DNA of 5,365 nucleotides from JAIYDJ01 sp031400505 (GTDB lineage Bacteria; Pseudomonadota; Alphaproteobacteria; Rhodobacterales; Rhodobacteraceae), in NCBI GenBank assembly GCA_031400505.1, contig JANNPZ010000089.1, positions 1 through 5,365 on the forward strand, written 5' to 3'. Under the pieces are notes generated by a model, which saw nothing but the letters and a program-made list of their open reading frames with translations, was not told the origin of the DNA and searched no databases. The translations under genes were made by a program, and so were the position numbers. Below, piece after piece: positions 5,272 to 5,365 of the stretch (within the stretch, counting starts at the first letter, position 1; each line of letters starts with the position of its first letter).

Positions 5272-5365
5272 GCGAGCCGCTGGCCCTTTACATCCACTGG
5301 CCTTTTTGCCTTTCCAAATGCCCCTATTGCGATTTTAACAGCCATGTCCGCGAAAGTGTCGACCA
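5268..5365 (+). CDS. hemW: HemW, haem-binding radical SAM protein (5' part only)
   Basis: Only the first 32 codons are in the window. They read LALYIHWPFCLSKCPYCDFN (residues 5-24), which contains the CxxxCxxC iron-sulphur motif of radical SAM enzymes in the form typical of the HemN/HemW family; the very short leader before the cysteines (first Cys at residue 14) favours HemW, formerly called a coproporphyrinogen oxidase-like protein, over true HemN, which has a longer N-terminus. HemW binds haem and is thought to deliver it to target proteins. The start is TTG at 5268, overlapping the rdgB stop as TTGA, with GAGG in front; this implies translational coupling. The neighbour order rdgB-hemW is common in alphaproteobacteria. 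The rest of the protein lies beyond the right edge. Confidence 0.92.
   Translation, partial: MSEPLALYIHWPFCLSKCPYCDFNSHVRESVD

Noticed and set aside
1..5365. CRISPR array, tRNA or rRNA gene
   Set aside because: No regularly spaced direct repeats, tRNA cloverleaf signals or rRNA segments were seen on either strand.

Overview
The window looks like a chromosomal piece of an alphaproteobacterium, most likely a member of the Sphingomonadales (inference). The grounds are the block grpE-hrcA / rph-rdgB-hemW with hrcA and rph divergent, a host GC of roughly 58-60%, and two kinds of short hairpin repeat (core ATTCCCGC-GAAA-GCGGGAAT and core ATCCTGAA-N5-TTCAGGAT) of a sort I know to be common between sphingomonad genes. 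No database search was possible; family names rest on motifs read directly in the translations.

Left part (1-1359, minus strand): a nearly complete NorM-type MATE multidrug/cation antiporter whose last residues run off the window. Its reading frame is open over all 453 codons seen, although the frame continues past base 1.

Middle (1405-1983): a compact cassette bounded by two 34-bp inverted repeats (32/34 identical), each holding a REP-like hairpin. Inside is one plus-strand gene (1490-1951, 153 aa) of about 49% GC, clearly poorer in GC than its neighbours. Its stop codon overlaps the right repeat. The product has no name I recognise, but carries an R-x4-H motif (RANVAH) in a mostly helical context, which suggests a HEPN-like fold. 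This is the one part of the window that is not ordinary core genome and the best candidate for something undescribed.

Right of that (2006-3706, minus strand) lie the heat-shock genes hrcA then grpE, with a sigma32/sigma70-like promoter in the 90-bp gap before grpE. Divergent from hrcA (3835 onward, plus strand) runs rph (tRNA 3'-end maturation), then rdgB (removal of non-canonical purine nucleotides such as dITP/XTP) and the start of hemW (haem-related radical-SAM protein), the last overlapping rdgB by 4 bases. A 69-nt near-palindrome separates rph from rdgB, and a REP hairpin sits in the hrcA-rph divergent region.

The genes serve protein quality control (hrcA, grpE), RNA maturation (rph), nucleotide-pool cleaning (rdgB), haem metabolism (hemW) and efflux (MATE). 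The cassette gene has no evident functional tie to any of them.
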